Assembly (NCBI GenBank): GCA_035441325.1
Contig: DAOROA010000024.1
Span: 1 to 64,000, forward strand
Origin: Competibacter_A sp002352125
GTDB taxonomy: Bacteria; Pseudomonadota; Gammaproteobacteria; Competibacterales; Competibacteraceae
Direction: 5' to 3'
Length of the DNA: 64,000 nt
Below are positions 51,910 to 61,700 of this stretch, piece after piece. The first letter of the stretch is position 1. Each line of letters opens with the position of its first letter. The notes under the pieces are model-generated. The model worked only from the letters and a program-made list of their open reading frames with translations, was not told the origin of the DNA and did no database searches. The position numbers and the translations under genes are program-made.

Positions 51910-53018
51910 GGTTCCTCCGTCACCAGCGCCAGGCCACCGATCTCGTCGGGCAAAGAATGCGTGGCCGGCATGGCGGGATGTTCGTAACAGATGATCGGCA
52001 AGCGTCGTGGATCGAAGTTATAGAGGTAATTGGGAATGCCATCGCCGTAGTTGTCCAGAAATTCCCGGCGGCTGGCGATAGCATCGCCGACCAGGATCGG
52101 CGAGCGGGTGGTGGATTGAAAACGCACGTCGTGGCCTCGTTCCTCCAAGGCAAGCGCGATGCGAAACGGCGTGTAGACGTATTCGCCGGTACCGATGACG
52201 GCCAAAGGGCGGTTGTGCGGCAAATTGGGCAGGCGGGGTACAGCCCAGCGCCCGGCGATCAATCCGGTCCGCGCCGGATCGGCCACTATTTCGTCGTGCC
52301 GCCGGTTCGGCTCGGCCACGACGGCCGGTAAGTCGGGCAGCGGAAATTCCGGGTTCGACTCGAATGCGAAATCGCCTTCGATCAGCGCCGGAAACAGCGC
52401 CGGCCTTTCCAGCGTTTCGGCCAAACTCCGGCGTTGGGCAACGCTCAGCCAATTGGTGATGCATGCCAAAGCCACCTGCTCGATCCGGGGATTGAGCCGA
52501 AAATAGGCGCGGGCTAGCTCGACCAAAGTACGGCCGGTGGTGATTTCGTCGTCTACCAGCACCAGCGTCCGCGCCGCCCGAAATAGGGGTTGCAATGTCG
52601 GGTCGGGCAGATAGACCGCGTGATCGGGGGCGTGGCTGTGGCACTCATCGAACCCGAAAGCAAGATGATGCGATAAAAGATAACGGGTGGTTTGCAAGTA
52701 CAATACATCGTCGCGCCCGCTCCGCGATGCCGTCTCTTCGGCGACTCCCCGGCCCAAGGCAGTGGCGGTTTCCGCCATCCCAACGACCAATACCGGCCCC
52801 GGCAAACCGGCGATTTGGCTGGCCAGCCGGACATGGACATCGCGCATGACGCTGGGTCGAACCGGCCAGTGCTTGCCCAGCACCTTGCTGACGAACAGAT
52901 AAAGCCGCCGGGGATTCTGGCGGGTGGCATAGGTCACGCAATCCTCCAGCGGCAACTCCTCGCGCCGGACCTGGATCGTCAACCGCCCCGCTCGAATCGG
53001 TATCGTCACAGTTCGCAA
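51894..53018 (-). CDS. Phosphoribosyltransferase with C-terminal TRSP domain
   Basis: A 374-residue protein. The PRPP-binding loop is LVLVDDEITTGRTLVELA. Upstream blocks VRLASQIAGLPGPVLVVGMA and HAVYLPDP fit the PRTase_2 family. The C-terminal TRSP-type domain includes VIGTGEYVYTPFRIALALEE and FQSTTRSPILVGDAI. A TTG at 53018 is used because GGAG sits six bases before it; the GTG three codons later has poorer spacing. It is placed between a glycosyltransferase gene and the HAD gene. It likely attaches ribose 5-phosphate to an unknown base. Confidence 0.87.
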   Translation of the reverse strand: MRTVTIPIRAGRLTIQVRREELPLEDCVTYATRQNPRRLYLFVSKVLGKHWPVRPSVMRDVHVRLASQIAGLPGPVLVVGMAETATALGRGVAEETASRSGRDDVLYLQTTRYLLSHHLAFGFDECHSHAPDHAVYLPDPTLQPLFRAARTLVLVDDEITTGRTLVELARAYFRLNPRIEQVALACITNWLSVAQRRSLAETLERPALFPALIEGDFAFESNPEFPLPDLPAVVAEPNRRHDEIVADPARTGLIAGRWAVPRLPNLPHNRPLAVIGTGEYVYTPFRIALALEERGHDVRFQSTTRSPILVGDAIASRREFLDNYGDGIPNYLYNFDPRRLPIICYEHPAMPATHSLPDEIGGLALVTEEPCRAS

Positions 53019-53048
53019 CGTAGGCTCCGTTCCGGTTTCGACCGGCGT

Positions 53049-54047
53049 TCAAAAATCTAGATCGTTCAAAATAACCTTCACTCGATGACAGTATGTATGC
53101 TCGGCCAGCACTCGCTGCCGGCCCGCTTCCGCCACGCTGGCTCCGAAAGAGCGATCCCGCCTCAATCGCCCCACCAGATCGTTGAGTTCGTCGGTATCCC
53201 GATAGACCAGAATCTCCCGGCCAGGCTCGAAACACAGCGGCAAATCAGGAAGATCGTCGTTCAACACTGGCGTACCGCAGGCCAGCGGTTCAAAGCTGCG
53301 TTGGTTCAGACCGTGCTCCACGTTGGCTTCGTTACGGACGTTGAGCACCGCGATGTGACGCCGATACAACTGGACGAGGTGACTGCGGCCGATCTTGCGA
53401 TTCCGGACGCGATGAAACCGCTCGCGCGCTAAAACGCTCCAGTCGGTGCCGACGATCCGGGCGGGCATGTCCAAACGCCGTACCACGGATTCGCGAAACG
53501 CGGTGCGGCTGGCAACGAACAGCAGTTCGGGACGACGGACCGCTCGACTTGGCCGGAACAATTCTGCATCCACCGCCAGCGGCAGATAACGGCCGGGTGC
53601 GGTCAGACCCGTTTCTTCGGCGTCTTGAAGAAACCGGGTATCGGTGTAATAAAGCCGATCAATGTGATCGGCTCGCTCGCGGCCAACGGCCGGTAAACGC
53701 TCTCCCACCAGCCCGGCGACGGGCGGATGCCAAGCGAGCATGTCGAGCACGCCAAAGTATTCGGCCGGGACACCGAACACGCCCACCACCAACACCAGAT
53801 CGGGACGAAATCGCGCCAGATCGCGCTCGAACCGGGACAACATCCAACCGCTGGCCACAGCGCGGCCATGCCATCGAACCCGCAGGCGAGCGGCCAACGT
53901 GTCGCCGTTGGTGGGAAATACGCGTGCGACGAGTCCCAGCCGGACGCAGGCGCGGTGCATGTTTTCTAGCCACAATACCAAGCTACCACGCTTGCCCAGC
54001 AACAGAACGCGAATTGGCGCCTTGCCGGCTGGTGTCGCCCTCTCCAT
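53049..54047 (-). CDS. Glycosyltransferase, CgeB-like GT-B family
   Basis: A 332-residue protein. It opens IRVLLLGKRGSLVLWLENMH. The acceptor half holds FRPDLVLVVGVFGVPAEYFG. The C-terminal half has NEANVEHGLNQRSFEPLACG and TPVLNDDLPDLPLCFEPG, the pattern of Glyco_trans_1_2/CgeB-like proteins. The ATG at 54047 is preferred; a longer open reading to 54251 is low-complexity Arg/Gly. It is the first gene of the lyase-StiP-HAD-TRSP strand group, 30 bp before the PRTase gene. Donor and acceptor are unknown; it may glycosylate the cluster product. Confidence 0.75.
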   Translation of the reverse strand: MERATPAGKAPIRVLLLGKRGSLVLWLENMHRACVRLGLVARVFPTNGDTLAARLRVRWHGRAVASGWMLSRFERDLARFRPDLVLVVGVFGVPAEYFGVLDMLAWHPPVAGLVGERLPAVGRERADHIDRLYYTDTRFLQDAEETGLTAPGRYLPLAVDAELFRPSRAVRRPELLFVASRTAFRESVVRRLDMPARIVGTDWSVLARERFHRVRNRKIGRSHLVQLYRRHIAVLNVRNEANVEHGLNQRSFEPLACGTPVLNDDLPDLPLCFEPGREILVYRDTDELNDLVGRLRRDRSFGASVAEAGRQRVLAEHTYCHRVKVILNDLDF

Positions 54048-54456
54048 CACGACCCCACCGCCCGTTCGATCCCGGCTGTTCGCATGCTGGCGGCCGGCCG
54101 GGAAATCGCCGCTTCCGCCACCGTATTCGCCCCCAGCGAATGCCGCTCGCGGCGACCTCTGGGACGAATCCGCTCGCGCGTTTGTACGCCGCCCGATTCC
54201 TGGCGAACCGGATCGACGGTATTGCGAGCGCCGGGTAACCCGCCAGCACACAGCGCGCGCGCGGTCATGGTGGGTTCATCGATCCGTCCGTTGGCTCGCC
54301 CGCAGCATTTCGCCCGGCAAACGGCCGTTCAAAACCCGCAAAGGAAAAGCGTCCGATATCATCGGTACCTCGAATTTGGTGAGGTTGCACTGTTTTTTTC
54401 GCCGTAGTCCGATCAATATTAATAAGCTTCAACCATGTCCACCGAGGAGATGTCGA
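54048..54456. other. Divergent intergenic region upstream of aapJ
   Basis: This 409-bp gap lies between the glycosyltransferase and aapJ. The first 200 bp are GC-rich and open in several frames without family resemblance. The last 100 bp turn AT-rich (TTGCACTGTTTTTTTCGCC, AATATTAATAAGC) and probably hold the aap promoter, which I cannot place exactly. GAGGAG just before 54457 is the ribosome-binding site. Confidence 0.5.
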
Positions 54457-55476
54457 ATGAACCGGCCCAAAACTTTTGCCACCGTTGCCGTATTGTTGCT
54501 GACCGCCGCCGGCACCGCCCACGCTGGCGCCACACTCAACGCCATCAAAGAACGCGGCTTCATCAAATGCGGGATCAGCGACGGCCTGCCGGGCTTCTCC
54601 TACGCCGATGAAAAAGGTAACTACAGCGGCATTGATGCCGACGTCTGCCGCGGCATCGCCGCCGCCGTGTTCGGCGATTCCAGCAAGGTCAAGTTCACCC
54701 CCCTTACCGCCAAGGAGCGGTTCACCGCCCTGCAATCCGGCGAAATCGACGTGCTGTCGCGCAACACGACCTGGACCTCTAGCCGCGACTCGGCGCAGGG
54801 CATGAACTTCGCCGGGGTGACTTATTACGATGGTCAGGGATTTTTAATCAACAAAAAGCTGGGTGTCAAAAGCGCCAAGCAACTGGATGGCGCCACCGTG
54901 TGCGTACAGGCCGGCACCACCACCGAGCTGAACCTGAGCGACTACTTCCGCAACAACAAGATGAAGTTTACCCCGATTACCTACGATAAATCCGACGAAA
55001 GCGCCAAATCGCTGGAAGCCGGCCGCTGCGATGTGCTGACTTCGGACCAGTCGCAGTTGTACGCCCAGCGCATCAAGCTGGCCAAGCCGGACGAATACGT
55101 CGTGCTGCCCGAAGTGATTTCCAAGGAACCGCTGGGACCGGCGGTCCGCCACGGCGACGATGACTGGCTCGACATCGTCAAGTGGACTCTCTTCGTCATG
55201 GTCGATGCCGAAGAATTGGGCGTTCATTCCAAGAACGTCGAGGAAATGAAAAAATCCACCAACCCCGACGTAAAGCGGCTGCTCGGCATCGAGGGCGATA
55301 AAGGTAAAGATTTTGGCCTGGCCAACGACTGGATGGCAACCGTGATCAAGCAGGTTGGCAACTACAGCGAAATTTTCGAGCGCAACGTCGGCAAGGATAG
55401 TCCGCTGAAAATCGAGCGCGGCCTGAACGCGTTGTGGAGTCAGGGCGGTTTGCAGTACGCGCCGCCGGTTCGCTGA
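54457..55476 (+). CDS. aapJ: General L-amino acid ABC transporter, substrate-binding protein
   Basis: A periplasmic binding protein of 339 residues from the AapJ/BztA branch of family 3. A signal peptide (TFATVAVLLLTAAGTAHA, cleavage after AHA) is followed by LNAIKERGFIKCGISDGLPG, typical of AapJ. Later blocks are NTTWTSSRDSAQGMNFAGV, CDVLTSDQSQLYA and PLGPAVRHGDDDWLDIVKW. It would bind a broad range of L-amino acids. A GC hairpin separates it from aapQ, which usually keeps the binding protein more abundant than the permeases. Confidence 0.94.
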   Translation: MNRPKTFATVAVLLLTAAGTAHAGATLNAIKERGFIKCGISDGLPGFSYADEKGNYSGIDADVCRGIAAAVFGDSSKVKFTPLTAKERFTALQSGEIDVLSRNTTWTSSRDSAQGMNFAGVTYYDGQGFLINKKLGVKSAKQLDGATVCVQAGTTTELNLSDYFRNNKMKFTPITYDKSDESAKSLEAGRCDVLTSDQSQLYAQRIKLAKPDEYVVLPEVISKEPLGPAVRHGDDDWLDIVKWTLFVMVDAEELGVHSKNVEEMKKSTNPDVKRLLGIEGDKGKDFGLANDWMATVIKQVGNYSEIFERNVGKDSPLKIERGLNALWSQGGLQYAPPVR

Positions 55477-55501
55477 CCACCGCGAGCGTTCGTCTTTAAT
55501 C

Positions 55502-55522
55502 CCTCTCCCTCGACGGGAGAGG
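55502..55522 (+). promoter_or_regulatory. Intercistronic hairpin between aapJ and aapQ
   Basis: A perfect 8-bp stem CCTCTCCC/GGGAGAGG with a 5-nt loop lies 25 bp past the aapJ stop. It has no T-run, so it more likely stabilises the 3' end of aapJ mRNA or causes partial termination than full termination. Confidence 0.55.
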
Positions 55523-55562
55523 AGAGTTCTCGCACGGACTCTCCCCATTTCCGGGAATCTTC

Positions 55563-56744
55563 ATGACCGAGCCGTTCTCCACTCCGGTAAAACCGCCGTT
55601 CTGGAACAACCCCCAAGTCCGGGCCATTCTGTTCCAGATCATCGCCCTCATCGTCACGGTCGTCTTCGGTTTCTACATTTTCGAAAATACCCAGGACAAT
55701 CTGCGCCGGCTCGGCATCGCTTCCGGCTTTGGTTTTCTATCTTCGCCTTCCGGCTTCGACATCCTCCAAAGCTTGCTTCCCTACTCCCCTGCGTCCAGTT
55801 ACGGCCGAGTGTTCTGGGTAGCCTTGCTCAACACCCTGCTGGTCTCGGCGCTGGGAATGGTTTTCGCTACGGTCATCGGTTTCGTGATCGGCGTCGCTCG
55901 ATTATCCAAGAATTGGCTGATTTCCCGGCTGGCTCTGGTTTATATCGAGCTGTTCCGCAACGTTCCGCTTCTGCTGCAAATCTATTTTTGGTACTTCGCG
56001 GTGCTGCGGGCGATGCCGGCCCCGCGCCAAAGCCTAAGCTTGGGCGACGCGATATTCCTCAATATTCGTGGCTTGTATCTCCCCGCCCCGCAATACCAAC
56101 CCGGTTTCGGTTGGGTGCTGGCGGCGTTCGGAATCGCGGTCGCCTTGGTTTGGTCGATGGCGCGTTGGGCGCGGCGCCAGCAGATGGCGACCGGCCAGCA
56201 GTTCCCCGTCCTGCCGGCCTCGCTCGCGCTACTGCTCGGTCTGCCGCTGCTGACGTTCTGGCTGACCGGTTCGCCGCTGGTTTGGCAATTTCCTGAATTG
56301 CGCGGCTTTAATTTCCAGGGCGGCTGGGTAGTGATCCCGGAAATGGCTTCGCTGCTGCTGGCGCTTTCCATCTACACCGCCGCCTTTATCGCCGAAATCG
56401 TCCGCGCCGGCATCCAGGCGGTCAGCCACGGCCAAACCGAAGCGTCGTTCTCGCTAGGGCTCAATTCCGGCATGACCTTGCGACTCATCATCTTGCCGCA
56501 GGCGCTGCGGGTCATCATTCCGCCGCTGACCAACCAGTATCTGAACCTGACCAAAAACTCTTCGCTGGCCGCTGCCATCGGTTATCCGGACCTGGTTTCG
56601 GCCTTCGCCGGCACCGTGCTCAACCAAACCGGCCAAGCCATCGAATGCATCGCTATCACGATGGCGGTTTATCTGACCATCAGCTTGCTGATCTCGTTGC
56701 TGATGAACTGGTACAACCGTCGCGTGGCTTTGGTGGAGCGATAG
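55563..56744 (+). CDS. aapQ: General L-amino acid ABC transporter permease AapQ
   Basis: An inner-membrane permease of 393 residues, longer than simple HisM-type permeases, as usual for AapQ/BztB. It has NTLLVSALGMVFATVIGFVIG, VYIELFRNVPLLLQIYFWYF, and the EAA-like loop GQTEASFSLGLNSGMTLRLI followed by LPQALRVIIPPLTNQYLNL. It pairs with AapM, which begins 3 bp downstream. Confidence 0.94.
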   Translation: MTEPFSTPVKPPFWNNPQVRAILFQIIALIVTVVFGFYIFENTQDNLRRLGIASGFGFLSSPSGFDILQSLLPYSPASSYGRVFWVALLNTLLVSALGMVFATVIGFVIGVARLSKNWLISRLALVYIELFRNVPLLLQIYFWYFAVLRAMPAPRQSLSLGDAIFLNIRGLYLPAPQYQPGFGWVLAAFGIAVALVWSMARWARRQQMATGQQFPVLPASLALLLGLPLLTFWLTGSPLVWQFPELRGFNFQGGWVVIPEMASLLLALSIYTAAFIAEIVRAGIQAVSHGQTEASFSLGLNSGMTLRLIILPQALRVIIPPLTNQYLNLTKNSSLAAAIGYPDLVSAFAGTVLNQTGQAIECIAITMAVYLTISLLISLLMNWYNRRVALVER

Positions 56745-56747
56745 GAT

Positions 56748-57857
56748 ATGGCCGAAATTCGCGTTTCCCGCCCCGGCTCGCAACCGCCATCCAACACCGT
56801 TGGTACCTTCGGCTGGTTGCGGCGCAATTTGTTTTCTTCGCCGCTGAACGCCGCGCTGACCATCCTGGCGCTGTATCTGCTCTACTCCGCTCTCCCGCCG
56901 CTGTTGCGCTGGGCCTTCCTGGATGCGACCTGGAGCGGCGATGATCGCGAAGCTTGTGCGACGAACGGCGGCGCTTGCTGGGCGTTCATTCGGGTTCATT
57001 TCGATCAGTTCATGTACGGCTTCTACCCGAGCGATCAGCGCTGGCGAGTCAACGCCACCGTTTTGCTGCTGATCTTCGGCGCCGCGCCGCTGTTCGTGCG
57101 CACCGTACCCAACAAGATCAAAATCCGCTTGGGTTTGGGGTTGTTGGCAATTTACCCGATCTTCGCTTTCGCGTTGCTCACGGGCGGAGCAATCGGTCTG
57201 CCGGCGGTGGACACCAGCCAGTGGGGGGGATTATTGCTGACCTTGGTGATCGCAGGAGTCGGCATGACCGCCGCCTTGCCGCTGGGGGTGTTGCTGGCGC
57301 TGGGCCGACGGTCGCAAATGCCGGCCATTCAGACGCTATGCGTAACGTTCATCGAATTCTGGCGCGGCGTGCCCCTGATTACGGTGCTGTTCATGTCTTC
57401 GGTCATGCTGCCGCTGTTCCTGCCGGCCGGCACGAATTTCGACAAGTTGCTGCGAGCGCTGATCGGCGTCACCCTGTTCCAAGCTGCCTACATGGCCGAA
57501 GTGGTGCGCGGCGGCTTGCAGGCGATCCCCAAGGGCCAGACCGAAGCCGCCGCCGCTTTGGGTTTGGGTTACTGGAAGACGATGGGATTAATCGTGTTGC
57601 CGCAAGCGTTGAAACTGGTTATACCCGGCATCGTCAACACGCTCATCGCCTTGTTCAAAGATACCTCGCTGGTGCTGATTATCGGGCTGTTCGATTTGAT
57701 GAACATCGTCCACAACGCCACCACCAATCCAGAATGGCTGGGTTTTTCCACCGAGGGTTACGTGTTCGCCGCCATCGTGTACTGGCTGTTCTGCTTTGGC
57801 ATGTCCCGCTACAGCCAGCACTTGGAAAAACGCCTCCACACCGGTCACAAGCGCTAG
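56748..57857 (+). CDS. aapM: General L-amino acid ABC transporter permease AapM
   Basis: An inner-membrane permease of 369 residues. LQAIPKGQTEAAAALGLGYW and LPQALKLVIPGIVNTLIALF form the conserved cytoplasmic loop, and VTFIEFWRGVPLITVLFMSS is typical for the family. An N-terminal segment facing the cytoplasm and a long periplasmic loop account for the extra length over HisM-type permeases. It lies 3 bp after aapQ and 11 bp before aapP. Confidence 0.94.
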   Translation: MAEIRVSRPGSQPPSNTVGTFGWLRRNLFSSPLNAALTILALYLLYSALPPLLRWAFLDATWSGDDREACATNGGACWAFIRVHFDQFMYGFYPSDQRWRVNATVLLLIFGAAPLFVRTVPNKIKIRLGLGLLAIYPIFAFALLTGGAIGLPAVDTSQWGGLLLTLVIAGVGMTAALPLGVLLALGRRSQMPAIQTLCVTFIEFWRGVPLITVLFMSSVMLPLFLPAGTNFDKLLRALIGVTLFQAAYMAEVVRGGLQAIPKGQTEAAAALGLGYWKTMGLIVLPQALKLVIPGIVNTLIALFKDTSLVLIIGLFDLMNIVHNATTNPEWLGFSTEGYVFAAIVYWLFCFGMSRYSQHLEKRLHTGHKR

Positions 57858-57868
57858 GAATTTGCCCG

Positions 57869-58648
57869 ATGTCCGAATTGTCCCCTTCTCCCGCCCGCAC
57901 GCTGCTTTCCGATCAAGCGATGATCCAGATGGAAGGCATCCACAAATGGTACGGCGCTTTTCACGTTCTAAAGGATATCAACCTGACCGTTCGCAAGGGC
58001 GAGCGCATCGTGGTTTGCGGTCCATCTGGCTCCGGCAAATCGACTACTATCCGCTGCATCAACCGGCTGGAAGAATACCAGCGCGGCCGAATCGTCGTAG
58101 ACGGGCAGGAATTGAGCAACGACGTGAAGCAGATCGAACGCATTCGTCGCGAAGTCGGCATGGTGTTCCAGCACTTCAACCTGTTTCCGCACCTGACGGT
58201 ACTGGAAAATTGCGTGCTGGCTCCGATCTGGGTGCGCAAGCTACCGCGCAAGCAGGCCGAAGACATCGCGATGCAGTACTTGGAACGCGTCAAGATTCCC
58301 GAACAAGCGGGCAAGTATCCGGGCCAATTGTCCGGTGGCCAACAACAGCGCGTCGCCATCGCCCGCAGCCTGTGCATGAATCCCAAGATCATGTTGTTCG
58401 ACGAACCGACCTCAGCGCTGGACCCGGAGATGATCAAGGAAGTGTTGGATACTATGGTGGCGTTAGCCGAAGACGGTATGACCATGATTTGCGTCACCCA
58501 CGAGATGGGTTTCGCCAAAACCGTCGCTCACCGGGTCATCTTCATGGACGGTGGCGAAATCATCGAACAGAATCCACCCGAGGAGTTCTTCACCAATCCC
58601 CAGTCGGACCGGACCAAGCTGTTTTTAAGCCAGATTTTGCATCATTGA
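57869..58648 (+). CDS. aapP: General L-amino acid ABC transporter ATPase AapP
   Basis: The ATPase of the importer, 259 residues. Walker A is GPSGSGKSTTIRC, the signature LSGGQQQRVAIARSL, and Walker B IMLFDEPTSALDPE with the H-loop MICVTHEMGFAKTVAHRV. The ATG at 57869 fits family N termini; the frame is open further upstream inside aapM. It completes an aapJQMP operon. Confidence 0.96.
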   Translation: MSELSPSPARTLLSDQAMIQMEGIHKWYGAFHVLKDINLTVRKGERIVVCGPSGSGKSTTIRCINRLEEYQRGRIVVDGQELSNDVKQIERIRREVGMVFQHFNLFPHLTVLENCVLAPIWVRKLPRKQAEDIAMQYLERVKIPEQAGKYPGQLSGGQQQRVAIARSLCMNPKIMLFDEPTSALDPEMIKEVLDTMVALAEDGMTMICVTHEMGFAKTVAHRVIFMDGGEIIEQNPPEEFFTNPQSDRTKLFLSQILHH

Positions 58649-58709
58649 AACGATCAGCCACCGTTCTCCGCGCAACGGCCGGGGCGAGAGCAGCCATTTT
58701 CGGGCCAGG

Positions 58710-61700
58710 TTAGCTTGGGTTATTGCGTTCCACGCTCGACTGCTGCTCGTACCGCAGTTGCACGGCATCCGCACCAATCAAGCCGCGCAACCGTTCGAGC
58801 AAGGCTTCGCTGGGCCTGATCTGCCAACTCGAACCGAATGCCAATTCTACCCGTGCACCGGCCCCGGCATAATCTACCCAGACGGCGCAACGGCCACCGG
58901 TGCGATGCGCCGCCAGGATATCCGCCAGTTGCCTCACCACGCCCGTCTCGCCCTGCCGTTTATCGAGCCGCATCACCAGCCGGCGCGCGTATTCAGCGCG
59001 CGTGCTGTCCATATCCAGCACCCGCTCGACGTTCAAGCGCGTGGTCTGACTGAACTCGTCCCAGCCCAACGCACCTTGTACCAGCAAAATGGCGTCTTCG
59101 GCGATCAACTGCCGGTGCCGCTCGTACATCTCCGGAAAGATACGGATTTCCAACCGCCCTCCGCCATCGTCCAAGGTCACGAAAGCGATTCGGCCACCCC
59201 GGTTGGCGTTGCGGGTGCGCAGGCTTACCACCAGTCCGGCGATCAGTATCGAACGGTCGCCGTTCCGCCGCAAGGTACCGCCGTTCTCGACCAAATCGCG
59301 CAAGCGAGCGACGTTGAGGCCGGTCAGTTCCACCGCCAGCCGGGCCATGGGATGGCCGGTCAGATAAATGCCCAGAGTCTCTTTCTCGCCACGCAATCGC
59401 TCCGCCTCGTCCCATTCGCGCCGAATGCTCTCCGTCCGGCGTTCGGCGGATGGCGTTGTCGCGTAACCCGGCAGGCCGGCCGGGTTGTCGGACACTCCAG
59501 TAACGCGGGCCAGTCGGGCCGAAGTTTTTCCGGCAGCGGCCAAGCCGAATAAATCGTTCTGGCCGGCGGCGTCGTTGCGGGAATGTTGCTCGGCCAGTTG
59601 CAAGGCTTCGGGCAACTGCGCCGCCAGCGTCGCCCGGTTGGGGCCGAGCGGATCGAAAGCGCCGGAACGAATCAACGCGTCCAATGCCCGGCGGTTGAGC
59701 TTGCGCAAGTCTACCCGCTGACACAAGTCGAACACGTCGCGATACGGCCCGCCCCGTCGCCGCTCCTCCACCAAGCTTTCGATGGCGGTCTCGCCGACAC
59801 CCTTGATCGCGCCCAAGCCGTAGCGGATTTCGCCGGGTGCACCGACCGTGAAGCGGTACTCCGACGCATTGATATCCGGTGTCGCCAGCTTGAGATTCAT
59901 CCGGCGGCATTCCTCCACGAACACGACCACCTTGTCGGTCTTGTCCATGTCCGAAGACAGCACCGCCGCCATGAACGCGGCCGGATAGTGCGCTTTCAGC
60001 CAGGCGGTCTGGTAGGAAACGAGAGCGTAGGCGGCGCTATGGCTCTTGTTAAAGCCATATCCGGCAAATTTCTCCATCAAGTCGAATATATAAGAAGCCG
60101 TTTCGGATTCGACCTGGCGCTCGATCGCCCCCTTGACGAACGTTTCGCGCTGCTTGGCCATCTCCTCGGGTTTCTTCTTGCCCATCGCGCGACGCAATAA
60201 ATCTGCCCCGCCCAGCGTGTAGCCCGCCAACACCTGGGCGATCTGCATCACCTGTTCTTGATAGAGGATGACGCCGTAGGTGGGCCTGAGAATGGTCGCC
60301 AAGCCCGGATGGGGATACTCGATGCGAGCGCGGCCGTGCTTGCGGTCGATGAAGTCGTCCACCATGCCCGATTGCAGCGGACCTGGCCGGAACAGCGCCA
60401 CCAAAGCCACGATGTCTTCGAAGCAGTCCGGTTGCAAGCGGCGGATCAGGTCTTTCATGCCGCTGGATTCCAACTGGAACACCGCCGTGGTTTGATGGCG
60501 TTTCAGCAAATCGAACGTCCTGGCATCATCCAGCGGAATCGCGGCGATGTCGAGCGGCGCTTCGCCTGCGGCTTCGCGTTGCCGATTGATGGTCTGGACC
60601 GCCCAATCGATGATCGTCAGCGTCCGCAAACCCAAAAAATCGAACTTCACCAGCCCGGCCGCTTCTACGTCGTCCTTGTCGAACTGCGTGACCAGACTAG
60701 CATCGCCTTCTTCGCAGTACAGCGGCGAAAAATCGGTCAGCGCAGACGGTGCGATCACCACGCCGCCGGCGTGTTTGCCGACGTTGCGCGCCAATCCCTC
60801 CAGCTTGCGGGCCAGCTCGATCAGAGTCCGCACTTCTTCGTCGCTCTCGTACAGGCGGCGCAGTTCCGCTTCCTGCTCGACGGCTTTGTCGAGCGTCATG
60901 CCGATCTCGAACGGAATCAGCTTGGCAATGCGATCCACGAAGCCGTAGGGATGGCCCAACACCCGGCCCACGTCGCGCACCACCGCCTTGGCCGCCATGC
61001 TGCCGTGGGTGGCGATCTGCGAAACCCGGTCGCGGCCATAACGCTGGGCGACGTACTCGATGACCCGGTCGCGACCCTCCATGCAGAAATCGATATCGAA
61101 ATCCGGCATCGACACCCGCTCGGGATTCAGGAAACGCTCGAAGAGCAAATCGTAGGCCAGGGGGTCCAGGTCGGTGATGCCGAGCGCGTAGGCGACCAGC
61201 GAACCGGCGCCGGAACCGCGCCCCGGCCCGACCGGCACACCGTGCCCGCGCGCCCACTCGATGAAGTCGGCGACGATCAGAAAATAGCCGGGAAACCCCA
61301 TCTGCACGATAACGCCCAATTCCTCTTCCAGCCGCTCGTCGTAGGGTCGGCGGCGTTCGGCGAAATCGGGCGCGGCGGGATCGAACAGACGCCGCAACCG
61401 CTGCTCCAGACCGGCGCAAGCCTGGGTCGAAAAGTAGGCGTCGGTGGTTATGCCGTCCGGTATCGGAAAATCGGGCAACACGTTCTTGCCCAGCTCCAGG
61501 CGCAGATTGCAGCGACGGGCGATTTCGACGCTGTTTTCCAGCGCCTCCGGCAGATCGGCGAACAGCTCCGCCATTTCCGCCGGAGCGCGCAAATACTGTT
61601 GCTCGCTATGGCGGCGCGGCCGGCGCGAGTCGTCCAAGGTCGTGCCGTCGTGGATGCACACCCGGGCCTCGTGCGCTTCGAAATCTTCGCGCCGCAGAAA

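Noticed and set aside
52664..52676. Near match GATGATGCGATAA inside the PRTase-TRSP gene
   Set aside because: It matches 11 of 13 positions and has the right orientation for the right-hand group, but it is within a coding region, so chance is a simpler explanation; worth including in a genome-wide scan.
53740..54456. Long in-frame upstream extension of aapJ
   Set aside because: It is antisense to the glycosyltransferase and precedes a clear signal peptide with GAGGAG before 54457.
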